Positions 30,080-42,842 are shown, counted from the stretch's first letter. The stretch is 64,000 nucleotides of DNA from Rebecca billardiae RCC1528 (GCA_965240325.2 OZ251234.1:1426001-1490000), one strand, 5' to 3'. Numbers and translations: made by a program. The notes: generated by a model from the letters alone, not told the origin.

Positions 30080-33000
30080 CTCCGCTGCAGCCGCCGCTGC
30101 CGCCAGCGCCGCCCGCCGCGCCGCCTCCCCCGTCGCCCCCGCCGGCGCCGCCCAACCCTCCCCTGGCGCCGCCGCCGCCGCACCCGCCGCCCATCCCGCT
30201 CCCGCCGCCCAGCCCGCCGCCGCCGATGCCGCCGGCCGCGCCGCCGACGGCCCCGCCGCCGAGCCCGCCGCGCGAGCCGCCGGCGCCTCCGCCGCCGAGC
30301 CCGCCGCCGCACGCCCCCCCCGGGCTGGCGCCGCTGTCGCCGCCGCACCCGCCCCCGAGCCCGCCCCCCGCGCTGCCGCCGAGCCCGCCGCCGACGCCGC
30401 CGCCGCCGGTGCCGCCGCCGAGCCCGCCGCCCGCGTCGCCGCCGAGCCCGCCGCCGAGCCCGCCGCCGCCGCTCCCGCCGCCGACGAGCCCGCCGCCGCC
30501 GCTCGCGCCGCCCTCGCCGCCGCCGAGCCCGCCGCCGCCGCACCCGCCGCCGCGCCCGCCGCCGCACCCGCCGCCGCCCGCGCCGCCGCCCCTTCCGCCG
30601 CCGCTGCCGCCGCCGCAGCCGCCGCCGAGCCCGCCGCCGCCGCCGCGCACCGAGCCGTTCCCGCCGCCCGCGCCGCCGAGGCCGCCGCCCTCGCCGCCGC
30701 CGCCGCCGCTGCCCGCGCCGCCGCCGTTCCCGCCGCCCTCGCCGCCCACGCTCTGCTTCTGCGCGGCCGGCCAGGTCGACGCCTCGCTCACCGAGGAGCG
30801 CAACACGAGCGCGGCCGTGCGCTTCACGCTCTCCGCGGACGACGAATACGTGCCGCCCGCCGCCAACCAGAGCGTGAACAGCTCCGACGTCTTCCACTTT
30901 GGCGTGCACGTGTGGCCGGACGAGCCGAGCGCGGCGACGCGGCTCACGCTCGGCGTGGCGGAGCGCTCGCGCGCGCTGCCCGTCGGCTCGGCCCTCGAGG
31001 CCGCCGTCGCCGTCGGCCTCCCGCTCGAGTACTCGCTCGGCGTGTCGCTGCCGCAGTTTGACGCGGCGCTCGCGCGGCCCAACGGCACGGACGGCGGCGA
31101 CGCGCTCGACTTCGTGAGCGGCTCGCAGCCCACGCAGCTGCGGCTGAGCCTAAGGCGCGAGGACGTGCTCGACGGCGGCGAGCCCGCGCTCGAGCTGGCG
31201 CTCTGCCGCCCGAGCTGCGAGCAGGCGCGCGCCGTCGCCGCCGCGCACGGCGACTCGCGCCGCCGCCGGCTCGAGCACGGCGGCGGCAGCACGGCCGTGT
31301 ACACGGCGAGCGCGCCGCCGCCCGACGACGCTCGGCTGTACACGATCCTCGTGCCGGCGGACGCGCTGGTCGGCGGCGAGTGGGAGGTGCAGCTCGCGGC
31401 GAACGCGACGGCCCCCGGCCTCGCGCGCTTCGCCGACGCCGCGCGCCGCGTCGTGCCCTTCAGCCTGCTCGCCGCTTACAGCTCGGTCGTGCAGCCGGGC
31501 GACGGCGGCGCGCTGAGTGCCGTCTTCTACCCGGCGCTCGGCGAGAGCGGCACGCACGCGGTGTACTCGGCGCACGCGGAGGGCGAGGTGAGCGTGCTCG
31601 TGAGCACGCCCGCCGGCGCGCCGAGCGGCGGCGCGCTCAGCGTGTACGTGCGCCGCGGCTCGTTCGTCGACGTGCCTGCGGGCGCGTACGATGCGAGCGC
31701 GCACGGCGCCGCGTCGGCCGAGGCCGACGGCGGCGCGCTGCACGGCCTCACGCTGCGAGAGGCGGGGCGGCGCACGCGCGGGCTGTGGCTTGTGCACGTG
31801 GTGAGCAACGGCACCGCCGCCGTCGAGTACCGCGTCGCGCTGCGCGTCTCCCCGCTCGTCCTCCCGCTCTCCGCCCCCGAGCCCGCCGCGCACGCCGGCG
31901 TGACCGCCGCGCCGGCCATCCTTCAGCCGGGCGCGCAGCACACGTACCTCGTCCCCGCGTCCGCGGCGTCGCTGCTGCACGCGCTCGCGCTGCTGGAGGG
32001 CGGGCCGCGGCCGGAGGTGCGCGTCGGGCTGGTGGACGGCGGGTACGCGGACGCAGACGGCAGCAGCAGCGCCGCGCTCCGCTCCGCGGCGGACGACGCC
32101 GTGCGGCCGCTCGCCTCGCAGGCCGCGCCCACGCCCAACCTCACCCTCTCGGCCGGCAGCGCGTGGCCGCGCGACGGCTCGTCGTCGGCCGCGACGAGCA
32201 GCGACGGCGCCGTGCCCGTGCAGCTCGGCGTGCAGCCGGGCGGGCAGAACGGCACGCTCGGCCGGCTGTACCGCCTCACCACCGCGCTCGCCGTCGACTG
32301 GGACGGCGCGAACGGCAGCGCGGCCGAGGCGGTCGGCGGGCAGCTGTACGTCGTGCGCGTGGCCCACGTCGCCGACGACGGCGGCGCGGACGAGAACGGC
32401 GTGGGCGGCGGCGGCGCGGTGAGCACGGTGTACGCGCTCGGGCTGTTCGCGCAGTCGAGCGAGCTGCCCCCGCCCGCGTCCTTCGCCCAGCCCTCCACCT
32501 CCGCCTTCCAGCTCAGCCTCCCGCCGCGCGCGTCCGTGCAGCTGCGCGTGCCGGGCGACAGCAGCACCGTGCACGAGCTCGACGCGCTGCTGAGCGCGCC
32601 CGCGGACGCGGCCGCGGAGCGGGACGGCGTGCGCGTCACGCTCGCGCCGTCGGCGAGCGCGGCGTCCGATCCGGGCAGCGCGCCGAGCCGCGTGCGCGAG
32701 TGCGGCCCGGCCGCGCCCGGCGCGGCGGAGGCCCCGTGCGGCTGGCTCTCGCGCGCGCCGCCGTGCGCGCACGCCGGCGGCGCGCGCACGCTCACCCTCT
32801 CGCGCGCGCACGACAACTCAACAGACGCCGAGCAGACGCTTCTGCTCGACGTGCTGGCGACGCTGCGCGACGCGCGGCTGCCGATGGGCTCGGACGGCGC
32901 GGTGGCCGTCGAGCTGGAGGTGATCGGCGGGCTCCCGTCCACGCTGGTCCTCGAGGCCGGCGCCGCGCTCGGCGCCGAGCACGCCGAGGTGCGCGCGGCC

Positions 33001-36000
33001 GCTGTCTCGAACGGCACGGAGCTCATGCTCGCGCGCGGCGGCGCGGCCGGCACGGGCGGCGCGCCGGCCGCGCGCGTGCGCGTCGCGACGGACGCGTGCG
33101 TGGACGCGGACACGTTCGACGCGCAGCTCGCGCCGCTCGTCACGCCCGTGCTCTGCGAGCGCGTCGCGTACATCAACGGCACCGAGCGCCTCGTCCTGCG
33201 GGCGGCCGACGACGAGTGGAGGTGCGCGCCCGACGCGCACCTCTCGGCCCGCAACGCGGAGCGCGCGCGCGGCTCGCGCGTCGACGCGGACACGCTCGCG
33301 CTCTCGCCGCCGGTGGGCGAGGCGCGGCGGTACCTTGTCGACGCGCGGCGCGCGCGCGAGCTCTCCCTCGAGCGCCCGCGCGAGAACGTCAGCGCCTCCT
33401 TCTACGCGTACGACGTGGACGCGTCGCGCGCAGAGCACACGCTGTGCGCGCGCGGCGCGTCGAGGCTCTACTTCTCGCTCGAGCCGGACGAGTCGGCGCT
33501 GCCGGGCGAGCGGCTGGCGCTGGCGTTCACGGTGGAGGCGTCGGCGCTGGTGAACATGGCCGAGCGCTTCTCCTTCTCCGCCGTCACCGAGCTCGTGCAG
33601 TACCGCGTGCCCGGCACTGAGGTGTCGCAGCTCGACCTCACGATGACGTACGGAGCGCTCCGACACTTCCGCTTCGAGCTCGCCGACCCGATGGCGCGGC
33701 TGCGCTTCGAGACGCGGCTCGAGGCGGAGTCGGCGTACGAGAACCCGGTGGACGCGCTCGCCGAGCGCGCGCTCTCGCGGGACATGCTGCTCGTCCGCCG
33801 CGGCGCGTGCCCCACGCCGCTCGCGTACGACGTCGCCGAGTGGCAGGACTTGGACGCCGCGTCCGAGCCGGCCGCGGACAAGCCGATGCAGGCGGCGACC
33901 GTGCAGTACGACGACGCCGAGGTCGGCTCGTACTTCGTGGCGGTGTACGGCGTGTCGCCCGACGAGCACGTCATCTCGTTCTGGGCCGAGCTGCAGTGCG
34001 GCCTCGGCGCGTCCACCCTCGCCTTCGACGGCTCGTGCACGCCCTGCCCCGTGGGTACGTACCGCGCAGACCCGGAGCGCGCGGACTGCTCCTTCTGCGA
34101 GCAGGGCTCGATCGCGCCGAGCAACGGCACGGTGAACTGCACGCTGTGCGCGGCGGGGACGTTCCTGCCCGCGGAGGCGTCGGAGGTGAGTAACGCGGAG
34201 GAGAACCCGCCCACCGAGTGCACGCCGTGCGAGCCCGGCTTCGCGCAGCCCGAGGAGGGCGCGGTGCAGTGCGAGCGGTGCGTCGACGGCACGTACAACC
34301 CTTTCGACGGCATGTCCGAGTGCTTCACGTGCCCCAACAACACAAAGTCGTTCGTCGGCGCGACGGTGGCGGACGACTGCCAGTGCAAGGCGGCGTTCTA
34401 CTCGCCCGCCGGCCGCGCGGGCATGGACTGCCTCGAGTGCCCCGTCGGCGCCACGTGCCCCGGCGGGCGCGCGGGCCCGTACGCGCGGCGCGCGTACTGG
34501 CAGCTCGCGGAGGACCGGTACCAGCGCGTCTTCCCCACCTGCCTGTACCCGGACGCGTGCCTGGCGGGGAACACGTGCGCCGAGGGGTACACGGGCTTCC
34601 TGTGCTCGCGCTGCCGCCCCGGCTACTACACGCGCTCGGGGCTCTGCTGGGAGTGCCCCGTGATGTTCGACAACGTGCTCTCCGCGGAGAACACCGGCCG
34701 CGTGATCCTGCTGTTCACGGGCGCGGTCGTCGTGTTCATCGCCATCTGCCTCTACCTGCTCTCCGGCCCGGACCAGCTCGAGCGGACGACGTCGTTCTTC
34801 GTCACGTTCAACTTCCTGCAGATCATCAACTACTTCCCGCTGTACAAGCTCAACTGGCCGCCGTTCGCCGTCTCGCTCATGTCCTCCCTCGCCTTCGCCA
34901 ACTTCAACATCGAGATCCTCGCGTTTGAATGCTTCTTCCCGTCGATCGGCTTTGTGCAGCGCGTGCTCATCTCGTTCGCGCTGCCCTTCTTCATGCTCGC
35001 GGTGCTCGGGCTGCTGATGCTCGTGTTCACGCTGGGCGACGTGCTGCGCCTGCTCGTCGACCGGCTGGGCTGCCGCCGCGGCGTCGAGACCACCATCGTC
35101 TCGCGCGCCGCCGAGCGCAACTCGGTGTACCGCGAGGAGCCGCGCGTACGGCACACGCTCGCGTCCGCGCTGTGCGGCGCGACGCTCGCGCACCGCCTCA
35201 ACCGCTTCATCTCGGCGCTGCTCATGTTCGTGAACATGTGCCACATCTTCCTGGCGTACAACGTGGGCTCGCTCTTCCAGTGCCGCGAGGTCGCCGCGAG
35301 CCACGGCCTCGAGCGCGCCGTCTCCGTCCTCGAGCGCTTCCCCGACGTCGTGTGCGGCTCGCGCGACCACGAGCGTCTCGCGTGGCTCGGCCTCGCCGGC
35401 CTGATGCTGTACGTGGTGGGCTTCCCGCTCTCGATGTTCCTCGTGGTGAACCGCGGGCGGCGGACGGGCGCGTTCGAGAACCCCACGTTCAAGCAGCGCT
35501 TCGGCTTCTTCTACCACCGCTTCGAGGACCAGTACTGGTTCTGGGAGTTCGTCAACATGGCGCGCAAGCTCGTGATCGTGTACGGCGCGATGCTGCTGTC
35601 CGAGTTCACGCTCGTGCAGACGGGGCTGGGGCTGCTCACGCTCTTCCTCTCGGTGATCGCGCAGGACTACACGCGGCCGTACAAGAACGACATCGGCGAC
35701 AACCTCGACTTCGTCCTCACCATGTGCGCCCACTTCCTCCTCTTCACCGGCCTCCTCTACTACGCGGGCGAGGTGCGGCGCACGCGCGCCCGAGCGGGAG
35801 CGGCGCCGCGCGGCGCCGCGCGCGCGAGCCGGCGCGGCGCCGCGCGCGCGAGCCGGCGCGCCGGCGCTCACGGCACGGGCCGCGCCGCGCCGCCGGCGCG
35901 CGGCCATCGCCCGCGCCGCGCGCCGAGCAGATCAGCACCGAGGTCGCGGCGATCACCAACGGGTACTACGTCGTGCTGCGCGAGCTGATGGTGCACCTGA

Positions 36001-37469
36001 TCTTCCTGTTTGGCGTCGCGTCCGCGCTCACGTCCGTCTGGTACGAGCTGCGCCGGTACGCGCGCGAGCGGCTCGGCTCGAAGATGAGCCAGCGCGGGAT
36101 GCAGGACGACGTGGTCTCGGAGATCGTCGACCTGTCGCACAAGATCCTGCTCCCCGCGCTCGTGCCGAAGATGCTCTCCTTCACCGAGGCGTCGTCCACG
36201 CAGGTGCGTGCGGCGCCGCGCGCCGCGCCGCGCCGCGCCGCGCGCTCGGCCTCGGCGCGGCGCCGCGCCGCGCTCACTCGGCGCGCGCGCCCTCCGCGCC
36301 GCGCGCGCGCGCAGGAGCGCAAGGCCCTGCTGCAGGTGCTGCGCACGCTCGAGCAGCACTACCTGGACAACCTCGAGCCCACGCAGCCGGTCTGGACCTA
36401 CCTCTCCGACTTCTGGGTCAAGCTGTGGCGCAACGTGATGTTCCTGGCCTCGCTGATCGTGCTTGTGCTGCGCATCCTAACGTGCCAGCCGCTGCAGCGG
36501 CAGGCGGTGCTGTCGAAGCGGCGGAACAAGGCGTTCGAGGAGGAGGAGAAGCGGCGGCGGCGGCAGGAGGAGTGGCGCCCCGCGCTGCTCCGCCGCGCGC
36601 GCGAGCGCCGCTACCGCCGGCGCACGCAGCAGCGCAGCTCGACGCGCAACGACTCTGAGGACTCCTCGAGTGTGCCGGGCGGCGAGCGCGCGCGCGGGGG
36701 GTCCTTCATGCAGGGCCCCGGCACGGGCAGCCTGCTCAACGTGCACGCGGCGGGCGGCGCGCAGCGCCCGCCGCCGCTCGTGCGCGGCGACTCGGGGCAC
36801 TCGGGCATCGAGACGGGCGGGGCGAACATCACGCTCAAGAACGCGCTCAGCGCCATGTTTGGCGCAGAAGGCGACGACAGCCGGCTGCGCGACACCGCGG
36901 CAGACTCGCCAAAGCCGCGCGCCGCAAAGGCGCCGGAGCAGGGCTGGTTCGGCGGGTGGGCGGGCGGCGCCAAGCCCGCGCCCGGCGAGCGGCGGTGGAG
37001 CGGCGGCGTCGCCACCGGCGACCAGCGGCACTGGAGCATCGGCAGCGGCGAGCGGCGGTGGAGCGGCGAGCGACAGCCCTGGGGCGGCCCCGCCGGTGGC
37101 GCGGCGGGCGTGCTCGGCGGCCTCTTCGGCGGCGCAGGCAGCAGCTCGCAGCGCGACGCCAAGCCCAAGGAGGACGGCCCCGCGAGCGGCGCCGACGGCA
37201 AGAAGCGCGTCCTCTTCCCGTTCGGCGGCAAGCCCGCCCAGCCGGCACCCGCGCTCACCAGCGAGCCGACGTGGCCGAGCCTGCACGCCGGCGCCAGCGA
37301 CGAAGGCCGCACGTGGCCCGTCAGCGAGAAGGCGGCAGGCACCAACCGCCGCTCGGGCTCCGAGACAGACGACCAGCGCAGCTCGAGCAGCGCGAGCAAG
37401 CCATCGTCCGAGCAGACGCTGCCAGGTGCTGCCGCCGCCAAGGGCAAGAAGCCCGCTCGTCCGTCGTGA
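29034..37469 (+). CDS. Giant surface membrane protein: Pro-rich ectodomain, Cys-rich ephrin-receptor-like repeats, polytopic C-terminus
   Basis: Exons are 29034..29163, 29270..35772, 35931..36203 and 36315..37469, 2686 aa; the frame closes exactly across three GT-AG introns. In order: signal peptide (ARLLPALAALLALLSAPVCA); a beta-rich domain with Asn-glycosylation sites; a pherophorin-like Pro/Ser tract of about 270 residues (about 267-537); about 1000 residues of further beta-rich ectodomain; a Cys-rich block (about 1622-1840) with CTPCPVGTYRADPERADCSF-type GCC2/GCC3 repeats; about ten hydrophobic segments from VILLFTGAVVVFIAICLYLL onward; a basic, low-complexity cytoplasmic tail with repeated ERRWSGG. 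The architecture occurs in protist putative channels/receptors. Ligand and ion selectivity are unknown. Confidence 0.85.
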
Positions 37470-38330
37470 CCGGTTCTGAGCCGCACCGCCGGGCGTGACT
37501 CAGCCGTGACTGCACTGGTGGGCGACTACGACCTACGAGGCCGGGGGGGCCGGGGGGCCGGGGACGACGTCGACGTCGACTGCGACGAGCGCTGATCCTG
37601 CTCATGCTGTCCTGGTGTTTGTCCAGGCTGCTGACCGGTCTGCTACAGCTTACTACTGACTCGGACGCCTGCCCGTCGCATGCCGCACGACGTTTATTTT
37701 TAATAAATGGTATAATAGCTAGTAAGGTATCATGAGTAGTATTTTAAAATCATTTTTAAAATATATATTATAATATTGAAATAACTATGTTAATGTACGC
37801 TATTATTATATATTTAACGACGCTATTATTATATATTATAATGATACTTGATTATATTATATATAAATTATAACAAATAACGGTGCCTCAGCTGCTCTGA
37901 GTCCGATCTGCTGTCGACATTCTGTCACTCATCAGTCGCTGTACAGTGCCCCGACGTTCCATGGCACGTCTCAGTCTCGTCGTCTCATGATGGGAATCGG
38001 CGGACAGTCGGCGGATTGCCGTTCGCGGGTCATAACGCCGCCGCGGGGTGCGGCGCCGCAGATGCCGGGAAAGCTCGGGCCGCGCGCAGCAGACGGGCTG
38101 ACCGCCGCCCTGAGCCTGTGGCCGATGGGCGGGGTGGCACGGTGCACGCGCGTACGGCGCAGGGCCGCGGGCGCGCGGGCGCGCGCCGAGGGCGCGGGCC
38201 TCGCGCGGTCTCACCAGGGACTCGCCCTGGCCCGTGTGGTCCGGAGGCGTGCGCTCCACGGTGACCTGCAACCCCCCGCGCGGCTGCAGCAGAGCAGCGC
38301 CGGAGTGGAGCGGCGCAGTGGGCCGGCGGG
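37470..38330. other. Intergenic, AT-rich island
   Basis: 37690-37880 is strongly AT-rich in otherwise GC-rich DNA, with a repeated CGCTATTATTATATAT word. 37880-38330 returns to GC-rich DNA with open frames on both strands but no motifs. No gene supported. Confidence 0.5.
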
Positions 38331-38807
38331 TCAGTCCCTCCACGGCGAGAAGGGCAGACGCGCGGAGAGATGCGTGCCGTGCTGGTCGATCCAGCGCAGC
38401 GCATCGCTCACCGAGTCAGACTCCACCCGCGTGTCCGCGAGGCCGAGGGTGTCGAAAGACTCGGCCATGTCGCTCGTGTACGTGGCACGCCCCGGCGAGG
38501 CCGGTGCGGCATGCACGCCGGAGAATCTGGCGAAGCGCACGGCGTCTGAGACGAGGGGCGCACGGGGTGCACGCAGCGCGAGTGCGCGCCGCCGAGAGCC
38601 AAACCCGCGGCGGCGTGGCCCTCCCTTGGCGTGGGGCCGAGCCTTTGGGCGCGCGCCCTGCAGTCGCAACGCCGTGAGCACGCTGCGCAGATCAGCGGCG
38701 CGGGGCTCGGGCCCGCAGCGCGCGCGCCGCTTGACTCTAGCGACACCGCCGCCAGACCTGGGGGCGGCACGCGCGCCCTGCCGAGCTTTCCTCAGCGCAG
38801 AGACCAT
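38331..38807 (-). CDS. Hypothetical basic protein, possibly organelle-targeted
   Basis: 158 aa from the ATG at 38807. The first 60 residues are rich in Arg, Ala and Ser (MVSALRKARQGARAAPRSGG), like an organelle presequence. The C-terminal part (DTLGLADTRVESDSVSDALR, WIDQHGTHLSARLPF) has balanced composition typical of a real protein. No family recognised. Head to head with the SET gene (179 bp). The frame is open further upstream to 38987, so the start is uncertain. Confidence 0.45.
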   Translation of the reverse strand: MVSALRKARQGARAAPRSGGGVARVKRRARCGPEPRAADLRSVLTALRLQGARPKARPHAKGGPRRRGFGSRRRALALRAPRAPLVSDAVRFARFSGVHAAPASPGRATYTSDMAESFDTLGLADTRVESDSVSDALRWIDQHGTHLSARLPFSPWRD

Positions 38808-38986
38808 GGCCAACAGGCCCAAGTTGCGAGGGCAGCGAGGCCGCGTCTGGAGGCGGCGGCGGCGGAAGGCACGCTGTAGCAACTTCAACTGGCGCGGGAA
38901 GCCGGGAACTGGGAAGACGTGTCCGCCTTGGCCGGACTGAAAACCGGCTAGCGACCGGACTGCTGGCGAGCGGGTCGTGGAGCGCA

Positions 38987-40411
38987 ATGGCCGCGAGCGA
39001 AGACGCCGCTCGGCCCTTGGGTGGTCTGGTTAGCGACATGCAAGCATGGGCTGTCGACCTCGGCGTCGTGGGCGCGGGCTGTGTGGAGGTGCGCTCGTCG
39101 ACGATCGGTGGCGCCGGTGGGCTGGGTGCGTTCGCGAAGGTGCCCATCACCGCCGACGCGGCCGTGCTGCGCGTGCCCCTCAGCAGCTGCCTCTCGCTCG
39201 CCAACGAGAGCGTGCGCGCGCGAGCGGACATTGCCGACACGGTCGACGCGCTCACGCCGCACGGGCGGTTGTGCGCGCTCGCACTCGTGGTGGCGGGCGA
39301 GATGATCCGCCCTTCAGACGCCCAGCGAGCCCCCTGGCTCGCGTGCTGGCCGCGCTGCGCCGAGGGCACGCTGGGCATGGCACCTCACGGCGATGCGTGG
39401 CGCGCGCTCGAGCACGGCCCCGGCGCGCGCCCGGTGCTCGCCCTGCACGAGCAGCACGCCTCGATGGCCGATCGTGCGTGGCGCGAAGTGCTCGAGCCGC
39501 GCGTCGCCCGCGCGCGCGACGCCCCCGACGCCGCCGCCGCCGTCCTCGCGCAGCTCGACCGCGCGCGGTGGAGGCACGCGCTCTCAATGGTGCTCTCGCG
39601 CGCGCTCAACCTGCGCGTGCACGGCGAGTCACAGCACGCCATCGTGCCGCTCGTCGACATGCTCAACCACACGCACGCCGCCGAGGACGCGTGCCGCGTG
39701 CGCTTCGACGACGACGCGCGGGAGTTCGTCCTCGTCGCCAACCGCGCCATCGACGCGGGCGAAGAGGTGCGGCTCTGCTACGGCGCCAAGGCCAACTCCG
39801 AGCTGCTCGCTGCCTACGGTTTTGCGCTGCCCGCCAACGGCTGCGACGACGCGCTCGTCGAGGTGCCTTTCGGCGTGGCCGGGGAGCCGATGATGCTGAC
39901 GATGCAGAAGCTGGGCATGCTCCCGGCCACGCTCGTCCGTGCCGCCGCGACCGGACCCGACGGCCGGCGCGTGCTGCCCGTCGAGCTGAGCTGGGTGACG
40001 GAGGGCGACACCGGCGTGGGCGGCGGTCGGGACGGCACCGAGCGTGCTCGCCCCTCCGACTCATCGCTGCTGCTGCTGCGGATCAGCGCGGCGAGCGCGG
40101 ACGACCTTGACAGCCTCGGCCGCGCGTTCGAGGGCATGGCCATCTCGCCCGAGGCGGAAGCGCGCGCATGGCATCAGCTCGCCGCCGCGTGCGAGGCCAG
40201 TCTGCGCGCGGCAGCTCCCGCAGCTGCACTCGCAGGGCCGGGTGCCGCCGATGGCCCTGACCGCGACCTGCGCGCCGTGCTCGCTGCGGATGAGACGTTC
40301 ATGGGCTCCATCGAGGCCCTCCACAGCGGCGTGCGCAGGCTGCTGGCGAGCGCCATCGAGGAGAGTGTGGCTGTCGCCGCCGCGCTGCCCTCTCTGGATC
40401 CGCCGTCGTAG
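38987..40411 (+). CDS. SET-domain protein methyltransferase, SETD3/SETD6/Rubisco-LSMT family
   Basis: 474 aa, intronless. The split SET domain begins VEVRSSTIGGAGGLGAFAKV and continues through AVLRVPLSSCLSLANE to the conserved core IVPLVDMLNHTHAAED (the N-H motif binding S-adenosylmethionine) and GEEVRLCYGAKANSELLAAY (catalytic Tyr region). A C-terminal helical region follows, in the place of the Rubisco LSMT substrate-binding domain. Plant relatives methylate plastid proteins and animal relatives actin His or nuclear proteins. No transit peptide is visible, so a cytosolic or nuclear substrate is as likely. Confidence 0.85.
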   Translation: MAASEDAARPLGGLVSDMQAWAVDLGVVGAGCVEVRSSTIGGAGGLGAFAKVPITADAAVLRVPLSSCLSLANESVRARADIADTVDALTPHGRLCALALVVAGEMIRPSDAQRAPWLACWPRCAEGTLGMAPHGDAWRALEHGPGARPVLALHEQHASMADRAWREVLEPRVARARDAPDAAAAVLAQLDRARWRHALSMVLSRALNLRVHGESQHAIVPLVDMLNHTHAAEDACRVRFDDDAREFVLVANRAIDAGEEVRLCYGAKANSELLAAYGFALPANGCDDALVEVPFGVAGEPMMLTMQKLGMLPATLVRAAATGPDGRRVLPVELSWVTEGDTGVGGGRDGTERARPSDSSLLLLRISAASADDLDSLGRAFEGMAISPEAEARAWHQLAAACEASLRAAAPAAALAGPGAADGPDRDLRAVLAADETFMGSIEALHSGVRRLLASAIEESVAVAAALPSLDPPS

Positions 40412-40883
40412 TCTACTAATACTGCGACTGCCCTGGGCCAGGCGCGACTCCGCAACGCGCGTCCGCGACGACTTCCGGCGGTTCCGCGACCGCGGCCCGC
40501 CAGTCGCGATTATCGCGTCATAATTACGCAGCGCACGGGCCATGACGATAGCGAGCACTCTCATATCGGACACGATGATGCCTCGTCCACATCGTCGCGC
40601 GACTACCGAGTACGCCTGCCGAGGCTGCCGGTACGCCGTGCCGCCGTGCCGCCATGCCGCCGTGCGGCCACCGGGACGGTTGTCCAAAATAATGTCATTT
40701 ACTGCTGATTTATTAATTATATATATAGTGAAATGTCATCATCCGCGACTACACGGTCCATATCCTCAGCACCATGATGATTACGAATATGGCATGCAGC
40801 GTCGCACCGGTCTCCGCGCCAATGATACGATACGCGTGAGCCGACTGCCGAGACTCGAGAGGCACCGCCAGGCCGCCATCCGA
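40412..40883. other. Intergenic between convergent genes
   Basis: 3' flanks of the SET gene (+) and the prolyl 4-hydroxylase gene (-). Contains a short CCGCCGTGCCGCCATG repeat near 40640-40665 and an AT stretch at 40690-40730. No gene. Confidence 0.5.
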
Positions 40884-42670
40884 TCAGCCGCACTTGCCGC
40901 AAGAGAGCTTGCACGCTGTGCTCATGTACTCCACGTTTCGTTCACACTCACCACTCGACGCCCACCACGCACAGTGCTCGCTCTCGTCCATGCAGCCCGG
41001 CGGGCCGGCAGGCCGGGCTGGCGCACCCTTGCGCGGGAACGTGCGCCCATGGTACCGCGTCGGATGGTTCCAGATCCACTGCGCCGGCGCGGCCAACGGC
41101 GCGCGGGCAGCCAGGCGTCGCGCGCGCGAGCGCCGGCGGTCAGCCGGGTCCGTCGCAATGGTGGCGACGCGCGCGCGCGCGGACGGACCTGGTTGGCGCC
41201 CCACTTGAGGTTGGCGCTCTCGCCGCGTGGCCGGCAGCCGCCGTGCAGCGAGCGCTCGTCCAGCCGGCCGTCGGGCAGCAGTGAGTAGAAGAGCACCGCG
41301 TTGCCCTTGATCGGCTTGACCGCGAGCCCGCGGTAGCAGTCCTCGTGGTCGCCGTTCCACGGGTTGTACTCGGTGCCGTTGGCGTTGAGCGCGCGCGGGA
41401 AGAAGGTCTCGCCGCCCTCGGAGACGGATGAGACGTACCAGAAGAGCGTGGCGAGCCGGTTGCGCGCGCCGTACTCGACAGAGGCCAGCCTGCAGGCCGC
41501 GGGTGGCGCGCGCGCGCGCGCGTCAGCTGCGCGCGCGCGCGCGGGCGCGCGCGCGCGGGGCGACGACGGCGGCGCGCACATCTGCGGCTGCTGGTGGTAG
41601 TCGTTGGCGCTGAAGAAGTCGCGGTGCGCGCCGTACTTCTGCCCCTTCTCGTACTTCACCACCTGGATGTTCTCGCCCAGGTGGTACGGCAGCCGCGTGA
41701 GGTTGTGTGCGCGGTGCTCGAGGTCGAGGATCGTGCGCGAGCCGCCGCGCGCCATGAACGTCTGCTTCGACGTGCGCACGCCCTCCTCGGAGCGGTCGGA
41801 CGAGTCCATGTGCGCGAGGGGCGAGGGGACCAGCCGCTTCGACGCGTACTCGATGATGTACTCGCACTCCGCGTCCGTCAGGAACCCCGACAGCTCGAAG
41901 ACGAGCGGGCGCAGCGACGCGGTCGTGATCGGCACGGTGCGCCAGCTCTCGGCGCCCGTCCGCTCGTCGACGACGGGCACGTCGACGTTGGTGACGTGGC
42001 CGATCTCCCAGCCGGGCCAGAGGAACTGGCCGCCCTCGTACACGCACACCAGCTCGCCCGGCGCCAGCTGCGCCGACGCCGAGCTGATGTGCTCGCCCAC
42101 CGGGCTGAAGAGCTCCCACTCGTGAGGTGGGTACGCGTACACCGAGTCGACGACGGTCGGGTCGTCGTCGCCGTGGGTGGAGGAGAGCACGGGGCGGAGG
42201 GCGTCGAGGAGCGCGTGCACGTCGGTGGCGCTCACGACCTGCACCTCGTCCGTCGCGCGCACCAGCGCGCGCACCGTGATCGACGTGGGGCTGACCGAGT
42301 CGACGCAGAGGGCGTGGAAGCCTGGCCACACGACCGGCATGTGCGTGAGCTTGCGCTGCTGGCGCGCGCACTCCGCGCCGTCCATGGGCTCGGGTGCCTT
42401 CGCGCGCACCCACGCCGGCGGGTGCGAGGCGGGACCGCCCGATGCGCGCTGCTGCGCGCGGTCAGGCGCCGAATCGGAAGGGCGGGGCGCCCGCTGCTCC
42501 TGCGACGAGCTGTTGAGCGGATTGCTCGAGGAGAAGACGAGGGCGTACGCGAGCGCGGCGATCGCGACGGCGAGCGAGAGCATCTTGCCCACGCTCCCGA
42601 GGCCGCCCTCGCCGCGCGGCTTGGCTCGCGCGCCTGTGGCCTTCTTCGCCGCCTTCTTCGCGTTGCTCAT
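40884..42670 (-). CDS. Prolyl 4-hydroxylase with C-terminal ShK-like domain
   Basis: Exons (leftward) are 42670..41580, 41489..41189 and 41078..40884 (528 aa). An Fe(II)/2-oxoglutarate dioxygenase of the ER/Golgi that hydroxylates peptidyl proline. After a Lys-rich tip and an anchor (MLSLAVAIAALAYALVFSS) comes a long N-terminal region, then the P4H core with the iron ligands His349-x-Asp351 (YGAHRDFF) and His446 (SLHGGC) and Lys459 (NLKWGANQ) for 2-oxoglutarate. The last exon encodes WIWNHPTRYH and a Cys-rich ShK-like module (CMDESEHCAWWASSGEC to CKLSCGKCG), as in many algal P4Hs. The 90-bp first intron is in frame and stop-free. A proline-rich candidate substrate lies at 29034. Confidence 0.9.
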
Positions 42671-42842
42671 GTCGGGGTCACAAGGATGGCGTCGGTGCGC
42701 GAGGTCGGGGGTCTTGCGGTTGAGTTTGCACAAAGCAGTCCGGACTTTCACGGGAAGGGCGGCAAGCTGATTGGCTGCGCACCCGATCGTATTAGGGTCT
42801 CACGGCCGCTCGAAAAGGCGACAGGACGCGACGTGCCGAGCG

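Noticed and set aside
29865-31343. Leftward Gly-rich frame (glycine-rich protein)
   Set aside because: It is the complement of the Pro/Ser codon tract of the rightward gene, whose frame closes across four exons.
32818-35907. Leftward 1029-codon open frame inside the giant membrane-protein gene
   Set aside because: Antisense of a GC3-rich coding region; no domains, Arg/Glu/Val-rich low complexity.
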